Source of the DNA: Helicoverpa zea
Taxonomy: Eukaryota; Arthropoda; Insecta; Lepidoptera; Noctuidae
Direction: 5' to 3'
Assembly (NCBI RefSeq): GCF_022581195.2
Contig: NC_061455.1
Location: 5,204,120 to 5,268,119, forward strand
Length of the DNA stretch: 64,000 nucleotides
The position numbers were made by a program, and so were the translations under genes. The notes under the pieces are model-generated. The model ran no database searches. It worked only from the letters and a program-made list of their open reading frames with translations, and was not told the DNA's origin. Position 1 is the first letter of the stretch. Every line of letters begins with the position of its first letter. Below are positions 10,225 to 19,427 of this stretch, piece by piece.

Positions 10225-11535
10225 GGATCCACTAGGTAAAAAATGAAAATCACTCTACTCATATCTGTCAATAAAATATTTATAAGTATTGACACCATGC
10301 ACCCCACGCTTTTTTAAATATTTTTTTTGTATTCACACTATTATTAATTTATATTCATTGAAATTTTGAACACTATTTTCTTAATTTAAATTCATTAAAA
10401 TTTATTTGCTATTTTTTAGTTCGGTTTTCTATAAAAAGCGTGTTTTTTAGTTTTTTTTAAACTATTATTTATTTTCTACTTTTTAGTTTGGATTATTTAT
10501 AATAGCTTTTTAATTTTAAACTATTGCACGACTCGTGATGCGAAGCATCAGAGAGTGCTTTACGATCGAAAAAAATTTTTCGCCTTATTTTGGCAACTAT
10601 TTTTAGTATTATAGCCTTGTTAGTTAAAGGAATCAAGATATTTTGCATTTTCTGTTTTTTAGTTTTTTTTTTTTTTTTTAAAGTAGATTTAGTTTTTTTT
10701 TAAACTATTATTTGTTTTGTAGAATTAAAATTCTCTTTAGTATACAAAAATTTGACAATATTAGAGAAAACGGCTAAAGATAATTATTGGAAATAAAAAT
10801 TAACAACGAGTCCTGCCTTATCGACTGGTGTTTCCTAGCTAAGCTACTAGGTGATCTGCTGACCTACTAGTACACAAGATGGGGTGATGATAAATAAAAC
10901 CTCCTCTGCACTGTTCTAAGCTGGTATATTAAAGTCTTACAAAAAAAAACATTTTGTCTTAGAGTATCGCTTGTAACGAAACCATAGCGCGCATTTAAAC
11001 GCGACAACGCCATCTATCGAGCGAGTAGGAAGCATTCAAATGTTAGTCGCAAACATACCGCCCACCAAGGACGTTACTGAAGGAACGTCCTTGGTGGGCG
11101 AAAATGAACTAAGGATGAACTATACTTAAAAACATTTGAACTACATAATTTGCACTTGTACTGTATACATCAAATTCGAACAAAATTTACACATTATGAC
11201 TCATATACAATGAATATATACATAATAAATATAACAATTTGACCTTATACTAACAAAGTTTAAATATGAATAACAATATTATCTTAAAATAATTAACATA
11301 GATATGGAAAGACAATTTAACAATATTGTGATTTTGTACATTTGATCTAAAAGTAAAGTAGTAAATATTTGTTGTATACTTACTTGATTTTAAACATATG
11401 TAAAGTGTAAATTTCTTCTAAAATAACATGCGTAAAACATAAAGCTTATTCAACTACGGGTAAAATACATATTTTGGATGTTAGTCTCTTGATGGTTGAG
11501 GATTTGGTGCGTAACGTGACGACACGGGTGATATT
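10225..11535 (+). mobile_element. Second composite repeat block, related to 7600-8360
   Basis: The stretch 10230-10400 matches both arms of the palindrome at 7604-7897, and 10400-10830 matches 7900-8105 apart from a 180-base insert near 10510-10690. From 10830 it diverges into a unique 700-base segment with AATAAA, a CpG-rich patch near 10985-11030 and a perfect hairpin at 11059-11100. That segment has the look of a solo LTR or LTR-element remnant, but no terminal TG/CA pair or primer-binding site could be fixed. Confidence 0.55.
11059..11100. repeat. Perfect 17-bp hairpin with 8-nt loop
   Basis: Left arm 11059-11075 (CGCCCACCAAGGACGTT) and right arm 11084-11100 are exact reverse complements around the loop ACTGAAGG. 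It is far more GC-rich than its surroundings. There is no T-run after it. It lies inside the transposon-derived block. Confidence 0.9.
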
Positions 11536-12350
11536 ACGAATAGTTGTCACTATCCATACAAGTGGGAAGTTCTCATCAATACAAAGAATATAAGTCCAAA
11601 CGAGGTATTTTACATATTCAGTTTATTTGTTTATATACTCAGTTGTCGAGTTCCCTCGACTTTCTCTGGTCTCCATCATCAGGTCAGCTCCCAACCTTCA
11701 CTGTTGCATAGGTTTTGTCAATACAAATAATTTAAGCCCAAACACGAGGTTTACATATTCAGTTGTCGAGTTCCCTCGACTTTCTCTGGTCTCCATCATC
11801 AGGTCAGCTCCAAACCTTCACTGTTGCAAAGGTCTTGTCAATACAAATAATTTAAGCCCAAACACGAGGTAGTTTACATATTCAGTTGTCGAGTTCCCTG
11901 GACCCTCTCTGGTCTCCATCATCAGGTCAGCTCCAAATCTTCACAGTTGAATAGTGCTTTTAGGCGTACACCTGAGTGTCAAGTTTTTACCCTATGTATG
12001 CCTACAACTTTCGAAGGTTGCCCTCGATTTCTCAGGGTTTCCATCATCAGATCCTGACCTGATGACTATGGGACCAACTGGCAGCTATTCCGAGTCGAAC
12101 AAAAAAAGAATCACGTAGATCGGTCTATAAACCTCGGAGTAATCGATGTGTATGTGTAACCTCCTCCTTTTTGGGAAGTCGGTTAAAAATGGAATAATTT
12201 TATCAAATTAGTGTATTGTCATCGGTCCTCAATAAATCTACAAAGTTTGAACGAAATCTGGCCGTTTAAAGTGGGTCAAAATCGCGCCCAAAGAAGTCGG
12301 TTACAAACCTACAAACATACAGGTGAAGCTAATAAAAAGCGTGTAAAAAC
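11536..12350 (+). repeat. 0.8-kb dispersed repeat with tandem units (copy 2)
   Basis: Second, same-orientation copy of 8360-9164, about 3.2 kb downstream, nearly identical over its full length, including three GTCGAGTTCCCT units. One short insertion of about 14 bases near 11620 and small deletions distinguish it. The 81-codon open frame across it is just the tandem unit read in one frame. Confidence 0.85.
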
Positions 12351-13270
12351 AGAGTTGTCGACCAATCAAATCTTTCACTTACAAACTTAACATTGGGTCT
12401 ACAAAACGCAAGTACAGTCGCAGGTTCGCTTCTTTGTTAGTAAGCAAATGCAAAAACAATGGCATGCAGTTTCTAAATGAGCGAGCGCAGCGAGTGCGAT
12501 TTTTTTTGTTCTAGTTCAAAACAAAAATGACGTAAAATTTAGCCTAGACGTACCTAATGTTTTGGTTGGAGAAAGCAAAAACAGGGAAACATAGTTCGGA
12601 AGCACGAGTGAAGCGAGCGTGACTAAAAAAAACATGTTTTGAAACTCAAGACGAAAATAGAGAAAGATCCATAGTCGTTTGTATAATTTTTAATTTGAGA
12701 AAAAAAATGCGGTCTTTTTGTAAGACTGACATTCGAGAGCTGGTTTTTTAAGCCTAAACCCTAAGCAAGATAAGTAGGAAGGTATTCAGAAATCAGCGCG
12801 GTGCGAGTACGCATTCGCTTGCCCCTGTCTGGAGGACTTAAATTCTAGGCATCCACAGGGAAAAGTCCGGTTAAGCAGTACACGGCCTCCCAGGCGGATG
12901 CCATACCAAATAAAAAAGTACGCATTCTTTCTGTGCTTTTGCTTGTAACATACAGTTACGACTCGTATTAACTATGAAGTACTACTGTAATCAACAACAA
13001 TGGAATGTTTATATGAATAAATAAGGCGATACAAATGACGCTATACCTGGTAAACAATGCGTTTGTGTAGAATTATAAGGCTACGTACACATATATACAT
13101 ATGCAGCAGACACTGTACCCACCTACTAGTATTATACGATTATTTTATCCTGCAAACGATAAGTTAGTGACCAAGACCTTGCCTAGTTTAGGCCCAATTG
13201 TAAGGCTTGTTGTTTTTTAAAGTTTTGGAAAATAAATTATTTCGCTACGGTATTTATTGATTTTAAACTT
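12351..13270. other. Unit A spacer with unclassified repeat text
   Basis: 12470-12640 has GAGCGAGCGCAGCGAG and GAAGCGAGCG type strings typical of fold-back elements. 12820-12905 is a GC-rich block (CCCCTGTCTGGAGGACTT to CCTCCCAGGCGGATGCC) that looks like the end of a retroelement but is not assigned. From 12985 the DNA is again collinear with unit B (18125 onward). Confidence 0.45.
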
Positions 13271-13278
13271 TCTTTCAG

Positions 13279-13433
13279 TGTTAGCCCGTTTATCGAGGAA
13301 CCTTCTCACCAAATTCGATCCGCGACTATTCTCCAAACACAGACATTGTGTGTATGATCGCTGCCTTACAAATGAAATTCTGGGCGTTGTGATTCGGCTC
13401 TAAGATCACGCCGCAGTACAACAAACCAACAAA
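13279..13433 (+). other. Candidate 5' UTR exon of S5A preceded by a splice acceptor
   Basis: A pyrimidine tract and TTTCAG end at 13278, and the following TGTTAGCCC segment is conserved in unit B after an equivalent acceptor ending at 18453. This suggests the S5 genes have a spliced noncoding leader, with an upstream first exon I could not locate. Confidence 0.45.
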
Positions 13434-14120
13434 ATGCTGATCGGGTGAGTCAACTGTTTTTAACTATTTTAGTGCATCATATAATGTGGTAAAAATAATC
13501 CCTGTGCAAAAATTTATCCTTTCAATTAGATTATTTTGTGTGGAGTGATTGAGTGATAATAATATAAAGGAGTAATTATTTTACAGAATTATATCTGTCC
13601 AATATAGCAGTTGATGTTTAGCTGTGGCAAAATTAGCTTCATATAAACCATCTACTAAATAGTCTGAACAAAGCCTTGTAGTTTGGATAGGTGAGCCCGT
13701 TCATAAGTTATAAAATTAGATAGAAAAGTGGCATTAATTCATTTATATAATATGTAAACACTGAATATTGTGACATAAAAATTTCAATTATTTTAATTCA
13801 AAGTATTTGCTGAGTCGCGTGTTGTGATTTTTTATCTTTTTTAAAAAATTTTTCGTTACTGATATCAATTAAAACATGTTGTTATTACGAACATGTTATG
13901 TTTATGTTGTATGAAATAACAAAATATTTTTTTTTTCAGGGTTTTTGCCTTCGCTGTGGCAGGTTACCTTACGTATTTGATTTCAAGAGATGCATCATTA
14001 AGGTATGAGAATTATAAGAAAACTGGAAGTATCGCTTTTAAGGATGAAATAGAAATGTTTCGAGCAGATGATTGGAAGCCGACTATGCAATCAGAGTGCT
14101 GCACCGAAGAGGATGAGTAA
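13434..14120 (+). CDS. S5A: 63-aa single-pass membrane micropeptide
   Basis: Exons are 13434-13444 and 13940-14120. The first coding exon is 11 nt (ATGCTGATCGG) with a GTGAGT donor, the intron is phase 2 and the acceptor TTTTTTCAG. The helix covers about residues 2-18 (MLIGVFAFAVAGYLTYLI), followed by SRDASLR, a Lys/Tyr-rich segment, an EMFR..DWKPT motif and an acidic Cys-pair tail (ECCTEEDE). S5B preserves start, exon length, both splice sites and the helix. A poly(A) signal lies at 14237. The 11-nt coding exon is among the smallest coding starts one sees. Family and function not recognised; a small organelle-membrane subunit is possible but unproven. Confidence 0.78.
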
Positions 14121-14460
14121 TGAGAATGAGCCAACGGATTCTGAATATAAAACAAAATAATGACAAAAACTACTTTAAAATAATTCGATGTGTCATAAAA
14201 ACGATAATAATGTAAATAGAGTAGAATTAATTGAAGAATAAAAACTGGATTTATTTATGCAGCGTGATATGTAAACCCAGGATTATAAGTTTTACTGATG
14301 TAAGTAACATGTTACAAATACAGGTAAACGTCAAACGCAAAAGAAATAAAAAAATATATTTTTTCTTTCTTATTTAATCTGATATTCAAATCAAGTCATA
14401 TAATATTATAAATGTCCTGCATTTAAATTAAAATATAACATTGTTTATTAAATATCTCAA

Positions 14461-15084
14461 GTGTTCCTGCGTCTGGGTGCTTCGTGCTGCACTCCTCACC
14501 GCTGCCACTGCGGGGAAGCTGTCAACAGCCTCGGTCACCACGGCCTGTCGTGCAGTCGGAGTGCGGGCCGCATACCACGACATGCGAATATCAACGACGT
14601 GATCCGTCGGACTCTTGTTGCCGTCGGCGTGCCAGCCGTACTTGAACCAAATGGTTTGGCACGCGACGATGGCAAGAGACCAGACGGCATGTCGCTATTT
14701 CCGTGGAAGATGGGTAGGACTTTAGTGTGGGACGCGACCTGCGTCGACACTCTTGCGCCATCCCATCTTCCTAGAACTGCGTGTTGTGTTGGCTCTGCCG
14801 CTTCACAAGCAGAGGACCTCAAACGGCGCAAATATAGTAGCCTTATCGGGAATTACATGTTTGAGCCGTTTGGGGTTGAAACTCTCGGGCCGTGGGGTCC
14901 GAGTGCTCACGCGCTTGCGAAGGAAATTTCTAAGCGCCTTGTTGACACTTCTCGTGACCCAAGGGCTGGCTTTTATTTCGCACAGAGGTTGAGCATTGCC
15001 ATCCAACGTGGCAATGCTGCCAGCCTTCTGGGTACATTACCCGGTGACAGCGATGAGGAGCAATTTTTTGATGCAATGTATTAG
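14461..15084 (+). mobile_element. 5'-truncated LINE: C-terminal zinc knuckle plus restriction-like endonuclease
   Basis: A 207-codon open frame without breaks that enters mid-protein. It opens RLGASCCTPHRCHCG, giving a C-x-C...H...C knuckle (CHCG to HHGLSC). It continues with RHANINDVIRR, then KRPDG and LVWDATCVD, which fit the PD...D pattern of restriction-like endonucleases, and ends with RLSIAIQRGNAAS. Knuckle plus endonuclease after the reverse transcriptase is the layout of site-specific and R4/Dong-type non-LTR elements; the exact clade is not determined. The reverse transcriptase is missing, as expected for 5' truncation. Codons are markedly GC-richer than the flanks. The corresponding site in unit B (about 19745-19790) is empty. 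Related ends occur at 44600 and 63930. Confidence 0.75.
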
Positions 15085-15169
15085 TTTTAAGTTGTATATA
15101 TAAGTTTATTTTTAATTTTTAAAATTAATGTAAATATTATGTAAACATTTGTGACATAAAAAGCAGTGT

Positions 15170-16160
15170 GCTGTTATACTTACATACATGTAATTTTATA
15201 ACTTTTGTAAAGTTCTGTTGGATGCAATCTTAATTCTCGATACATATAAATTTATATTATATATCTCTCTTATATCTTATTGTGCTACTTACAACATTGC
15301 ATGTGTTATTATTTTTAGGCTCTTTAAAATTTATTTTATATAAATATTTTGTTTGAAACTATAACAAGGTATTATGTAAGTAGGATTTAGGTAAATTACT
15401 TTTTGATTACATTCCGAAAATGTCCCAAAATACAATAAGTCAATAAGATAAATAAAGAGTGTCTATCTTGATATGGGTTGTTTTATTATTGATTTTATAT
15501 GCTTTAGCTTTTATGAATGGTTAAGTACTTTTTAAGAAATAAAATTTAATGTTGTTATACAAAGTGCATCGTACGTTAATACACTGACTAACACTGTTAA
15601 TATACCTACGTTAATATGTGTTGCTACAAAGAAAAAAATGAAGTACGCTAAAATAAAATAAATGATTTTTTCAAAGTAAAGTAAATATAATAAAAATGTG
15701 TGAGAATTAGAACACCATATAAGTCAGTCATTACAAACAACGGAAATTCTCACTTGAAAACTGACAGCTGTCAACTGGTCAAAACAAACGATATTCCTAA
15801 CTTTTATCTGTGCTTTACACATGATGTTGTAAATTATGAAAACGAAAAAATGACTCCTGTGGCCATACCACTGAATGGGTTAGGTTATTTCTTTTACAAT
15901 CCGCACATAGAGTATCATAAAGTACATATGATAGGATTTAATGTGATTACGTACGTGAAATTAAAAATAGGAATAGGTACTTCTGCAATGAAGTCCCTGT
16001 GTACTTTTACAATTTCACTTTTTTACTTGATTTACACATTTAACTTAAAAAGTCAATTACATAAAGTACATAGGTATTTCCTTTTATTTTTTCTACAAAG
16101 TTTTATGTGTTTTATGGTTTGAATTAATTATAAATTATATTGTTTTTAGAGCTTAAAGTA
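15170..16160. other. Unit A 3' part, no confident gene
   Basis: 15170-15545 is clearly collinear with 19795-20180. An open frame of 140 codons at 15700-16122 begins with GTG, is AT-rich and is not kept in the unit B counterpart, so I treat it as chance. AATAAA strings occur near 15443. Confidence 0.55.
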
Positions 16161-16500
16161 TATATTAGATTATAGAGGCTTGGAACATAATAGTAGGTGT
16201 TTCGATCGACGACAGCGCAAAGTGATAACGTAATTCAATTCAATAGATATTCACTGCGTTAAAATGCTTTTTCAATAATAGGACTTCACAATACTTGTTT
16301 ACTTGCTTTGTTTTCTATCTTGATAATAACTCCATTCAACAGCTTTCCTTCATTATTTCCTTCATAGCTGCTTGAAATGTATTTTTGATGTGAAAAAGAA
16401 TAGTCGGTCTTATTAATTATTGGCTCAATACGTTTCAGGATTTCAAAGTGACGTTTTTGATGGTGTTAAAGTGGTTTAGTGGTTTCATTTGTAGTCAACA

Positions 16501-17331
16501 ATGGCTACGTGTGTTCTTCTGTAAATATTTCTTTACTTAGCTTTTAGTCAATTAAAAAAACCGGCCAAGTGCTAGCCGGACTCGCGCACGAAGGGTTCCT
16601 TACCAGAGCAAAAATTAGCAAAAAATCACGTTTGTTGTATGGGAGCCCCCCAAAATATTTATTTTATTCTAGTTCAGTATTTGTTGTTATAGCAGCAACA
16701 GAAATACACCATCTGTGAAAATTTCAACTCTCTAACTATCACGGTTCATGAGATACAGCCTGGTGACAGACGGACGGACGGACGGACGAAGGATCGAAAA
16801 TAATAGGGTCCCATTTTACTCCTTGGGTACGGAACCCTAAAATGGTACTTTGTTAAAGTTAAAAAAAACATGAGTGTGTTTGTTTCTTTTTCTCTTGCAA
16901 ACTGATTTTGGTGAAACTTGGCAATAATACAGCAGATCCATTAGAATAAGATATTGCCTTTTTTGTCCAGGTGTGAGGAGTAATTGTTGTATTTTAAATA
17001 TAAACAAAATTTTTAATTCGATATTTCCCTTAATGTTCGTTACCTGGTTTTGTACGAACGTCACGTCTTCTTTCTTTTTCGGAAACGCTCAGGACATCAT
17101 GACCGTCACACCTGTGCCCGAAGCGTCTCTAATTGAATATAATTAATATTTTTCAGAGCTGGAATGGCCATAGCAGCGATATATACCGTTTATATGACTG
17201 TAAGTCATATCAGAGCTTCTATTAAGCAAAAGCGATCAGCAGATACTTTAAGTTACTTCAAACTTAAGTCTGAAGAACTGGTGGAATGGATTTGGAAACC
17301 AAACACGACGACCCTTAATGTGACAAATTAG
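16501..17331 (+). CDS. S4B: 64-aa single-pass membrane micropeptide
   Basis: Exons are 16501-16520 and 17157-17331. Start CAACAATGGCT, a 20-nt first exon with GTAAAT donor, a phase-2 intron and acceptor TTTTTCAG all match S4A. The helix covers about residues 4-22 (VLLAGMAIAAIYTVYM), then SHIR, a basic segment (KQKRS) and the tail EWIWKPNTTTLNVTN with two sequons (NTT, NVT). It is the fuller form of the pair; S4A stops after EWI. The intron holds a 290-base dispersed repeat. A poly(A) signal follows at 17627. Function unknown. Confidence 0.75.
16556..16842 (+). repeat. Dispersed lepidopteran repeat ('CCGGCCAAGTGC' family), copy 1
   Basis: Runs from AACCGGCCAAGTGCTAGCC to GTACGGAACCCTAAAA with a (GACG)n stretch near 16768. 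Highly similar to 40925-41232. I know this text as one of the commonest in moths and butterflies; no terminal structure or coding capacity is visible. It sits in the S4B intron in sense orientation. Confidence 0.85.
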
Positions 17332-17626
17332 GAATGGGATGGGATGCACCTTAAGTATATTTGTTCAGCTAAAAAAGTTAATTGCACATAGATTTACACA
17401 TATTATATGGCTGTTTTATATGTCTGTCATCCTTTAAAATAATAACCTATGAAATAGAACCATCTATTAATTAATTAAAATTGTGAATAATAAAACAAGG
17501 CCTGATTTTTTTTTATAGTTAGATATACATATCTGATTGTAAAATGTTAGCTAAATGTATTATTAACTATCAATAATTTTATTCAGTCACTGTGTTGTTC
17601 TATAATTGTATCTCAGATGTAATTAA

Positions 17627-17632
17627 AATAAA
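17627..17632 (+). terminator. Poly(A) signal of S4B
   Basis: AATAAA about 300 bases after the S4B stop. The equivalent in unit A is at 9662, pushed more than 2 kb from the S4A stop by the transposon at 7519-9501. Confidence 0.5.
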
Positions 17633-17699
17633 TTAAATATGTAAAAAACGATTCAGTTTGTTAATTTCCTACATTGCCAATAAACATACAAACCCATAA

Positions 17700-18122
17700 C
17701 TAGACCTGTCGTCCTGTTTGGATCTGAGTGTTGGGCACTGAAAAAGAGGGATATAGCAGAAAGCAGGAAGAAAGTGCATATAGCAGAAATGAGAATGTTG
17801 AGATGGATGTGTGGTATGACAAGAATGGATAAAGTGAGGATTGACTACATTAGAGGAAGTCTGAAAGTAGGCCAGTTACAGAAAATATGAGAAGTTAGAG
17901 GTTCTCAAGGTATGGGCATGTCATGAGGAGAATGCTAAGTATAAATGTAGATGGATGGAGAGGAAGAGGAAGACCTGAGAAAAGATGGATGTATTGCATG
18001 AAAGATGTGAATATGAAAGAAGGGAGTGAGTGTCAGTATGACGAGTGCCAGGGAAGAATGGAAGCAGAAGACATATTGCGCCGACCCCAAATAAAATTAA
18101 GAATAGGGCACGAAGAAGAAGA
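17700..18122 (+). mobile_element. 3' fragment of an RTE-type LINE, frameshifted
   Basis: In shifting frames the DNA encodes FGSECWALKK, AEMRMLRWMCGMTRMDK and later GRGRPEKRW, the characteristic C-terminal end of RTE-type reverse transcriptases. At least one stop (QKI-stop) and frame changes break it. It ends in (GAA)n. The homologous position in unit A lacks it, so it inserted into B after the duplication. Confidence 0.8.
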
Positions 18123-18453
18123 AGACTACTGTAACCAACTATGATGAAATGTTTATAAAATAAATAAGGCAAGATGATGACAAATGACGTTATACCTGGT
18201 AAACAATGCGTTTGTTTAGAATTATAAGGCTACGTACACATGTATGCAGCAGACACCGTACCTAATATGATACGTTTTATCTATACTAATATTGAAAAGC
18301 TGAAGAGTTTGTTGGCTCAAACGTACTAAACTCAGAGATTTCTAAACCTATTTGTTGGTCAGCCCATGGTTTGATGTCTACTCAAATAGAGTAGGAATAA
18401 TAAGTTGCTGCACAGTACATTTTTACGTGCGACAATCTGGATTTTTTTTTCAG

Positions 18454-18686
18454 TGTTAGCCCATTTATTGAGGAACCTTCTCACCAAATTCGATTCGCGA
18501 CTAACTTCAAAACACAGGCATTGTGCGCCCATAATCCTGGTGCACCAGCAAGCGATGGAACTATAAAAGTTTACCTACTCTACCTTTGAGCCGCAAAGAG
18601 TTTTGTATGACCGCTGCCTTACAAAAGAAATTCTAAGCGTTGCGATTTGGTTTTAAGATCATGCCGCAGTAGAACAGTCCTACGAA
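18454..18686 (+). other. Candidate 5' UTR exon of S5B
   Basis: Follows a T-run and CAG ending at 18453 and begins TGTTAGCCC as in unit A. Compared with A it carries about 71 extra bases in the middle (near 18525-18600), so the leader differs between paralogs. Confidence 0.4.
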
Positions 18687-19427
18687 ATGCTGATCGGGTG
18701 AGTGAGCTGTTTTTAATTAAAAAAATATATATATTCTAAAATACATTGTTGGAGTGATTGAGTGATCATAATATAAAGTAGTAATAATTTTATAGAAATA
18801 TATCTGTCCAATATGACATTTGAGGTTTAGCTGACTCAAATTTAGTTCGTTTGTTGTGGAATCGGATTTGACTAGTAACATATTTTTGTATAACATACTA
18901 GCAGCCCCGTGCGCGCTTCGCTACGTTAAATTGAGAACCGCTCAACCGATTTTGTGCAAATATCATATAAACAATCTAGTAAATAGTCCGAACAAAGTCT
19001 AAAAACCGTTGGTTTGGATAGAGGGGAACCTTCTTGAGTTATAAAATTAGAACGAAAAGTGGCAATCATTTTTATATAATATGTATATAAACAATATAAA
19101 AATATGTAATATTGTGACATAAAAATTTAATAATTCAGAGTATTTGCCGAGTCGCATATTGTCTTTTTTTTCATTTTTCGTTACTGACATAAATTAAAGC
19201 GCGTTGCTAATACGAACATGTTATTGCTATAGTTATGCTGTATGAAATCACAAAATATATACATATTTTTCAGGGTTTTTGCCTTCGCTCTGGCAGGTTA
19301 TCTTACGTATTTAATTTCAAGAGATGCATCATTAAGGTTTGAGCAATATCAGAAAACGGGAAGTATCGCTTATGATGAAGAAATAGAAATGTTTCGATCA
19401 GAAAACTGGAAGCCGACTGTCAAATGA
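18687..19427 (+). CDS. S5B: 54-aa single-pass membrane micropeptide
   Basis: Exons are 18687-18697 and 19274-19427, with the same 11-nt start exon, GTGAGT donor, phase-2 intron and TTTTTCAG acceptor as S5A. Residues 1-25 differ from S5A at a single position (V10L). Beyond them the tail has changed at most non-core positions, and a TCA-to-TGA change removes the last nine residues, including the Cys pair. The EMFR and WKPT blocks persist. The AATAAA used by S5A is mutated here (AATGAT); the next canonical signal is near 20086. The intron holds a short insertion of repeat DNA. Function unknown. Confidence 0.75.
18842..18950 (+). repeat. Short repeat insertion in the S5B intron
   Basis: About 110 bases (ACTAGCAGCCCCGTGCGCG and CTCAACCGATTTTG blocks) are present in B and absent at the same place in A. 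The text resembles the start of a common lepidopteran repeat. No splice signals are disturbed. Confidence 0.6.

Larger units (their letters stand above)
6280..16160 (+). repeat. Segmental duplication, unit A (genes S4A and S5A)
   Basis: Starts with GAGGCTTGGAA and runs collinear with unit B (16170-20500) through the S4 leader, both S4 exons, the S4 3' end, the S5 leader, both S5 exons and several hundred bases beyond the S5 stop. Unit A is about 10 kb and B about 4.3 kb. The excess in A is the 7519-9501 element, the SINE at 9734, the repeats at 10225-12350 and the LINE fragment at 14461. Confidence 0.85.

Noticed and set aside
11627..11872. 81-codon frame with an apparent internal protein repeat
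   Set aside because: The repetition comes from the 123-bp DNA tandem unit inside a dispersed repeat; the first copy at 8360 does not keep the frame.
15700..16122. 140-codon open frame on the plus strand
   Set aside because: It starts with GTG, is AT-driven in composition, and the duplicate block B does not keep the frame. No domain or splice support.
17923..18172. Overlapping 73- and 83-codon frames
   Set aside because: Both fall in a frameshifted RTE-type LINE end; the plus-strand text is its decayed coding tail.
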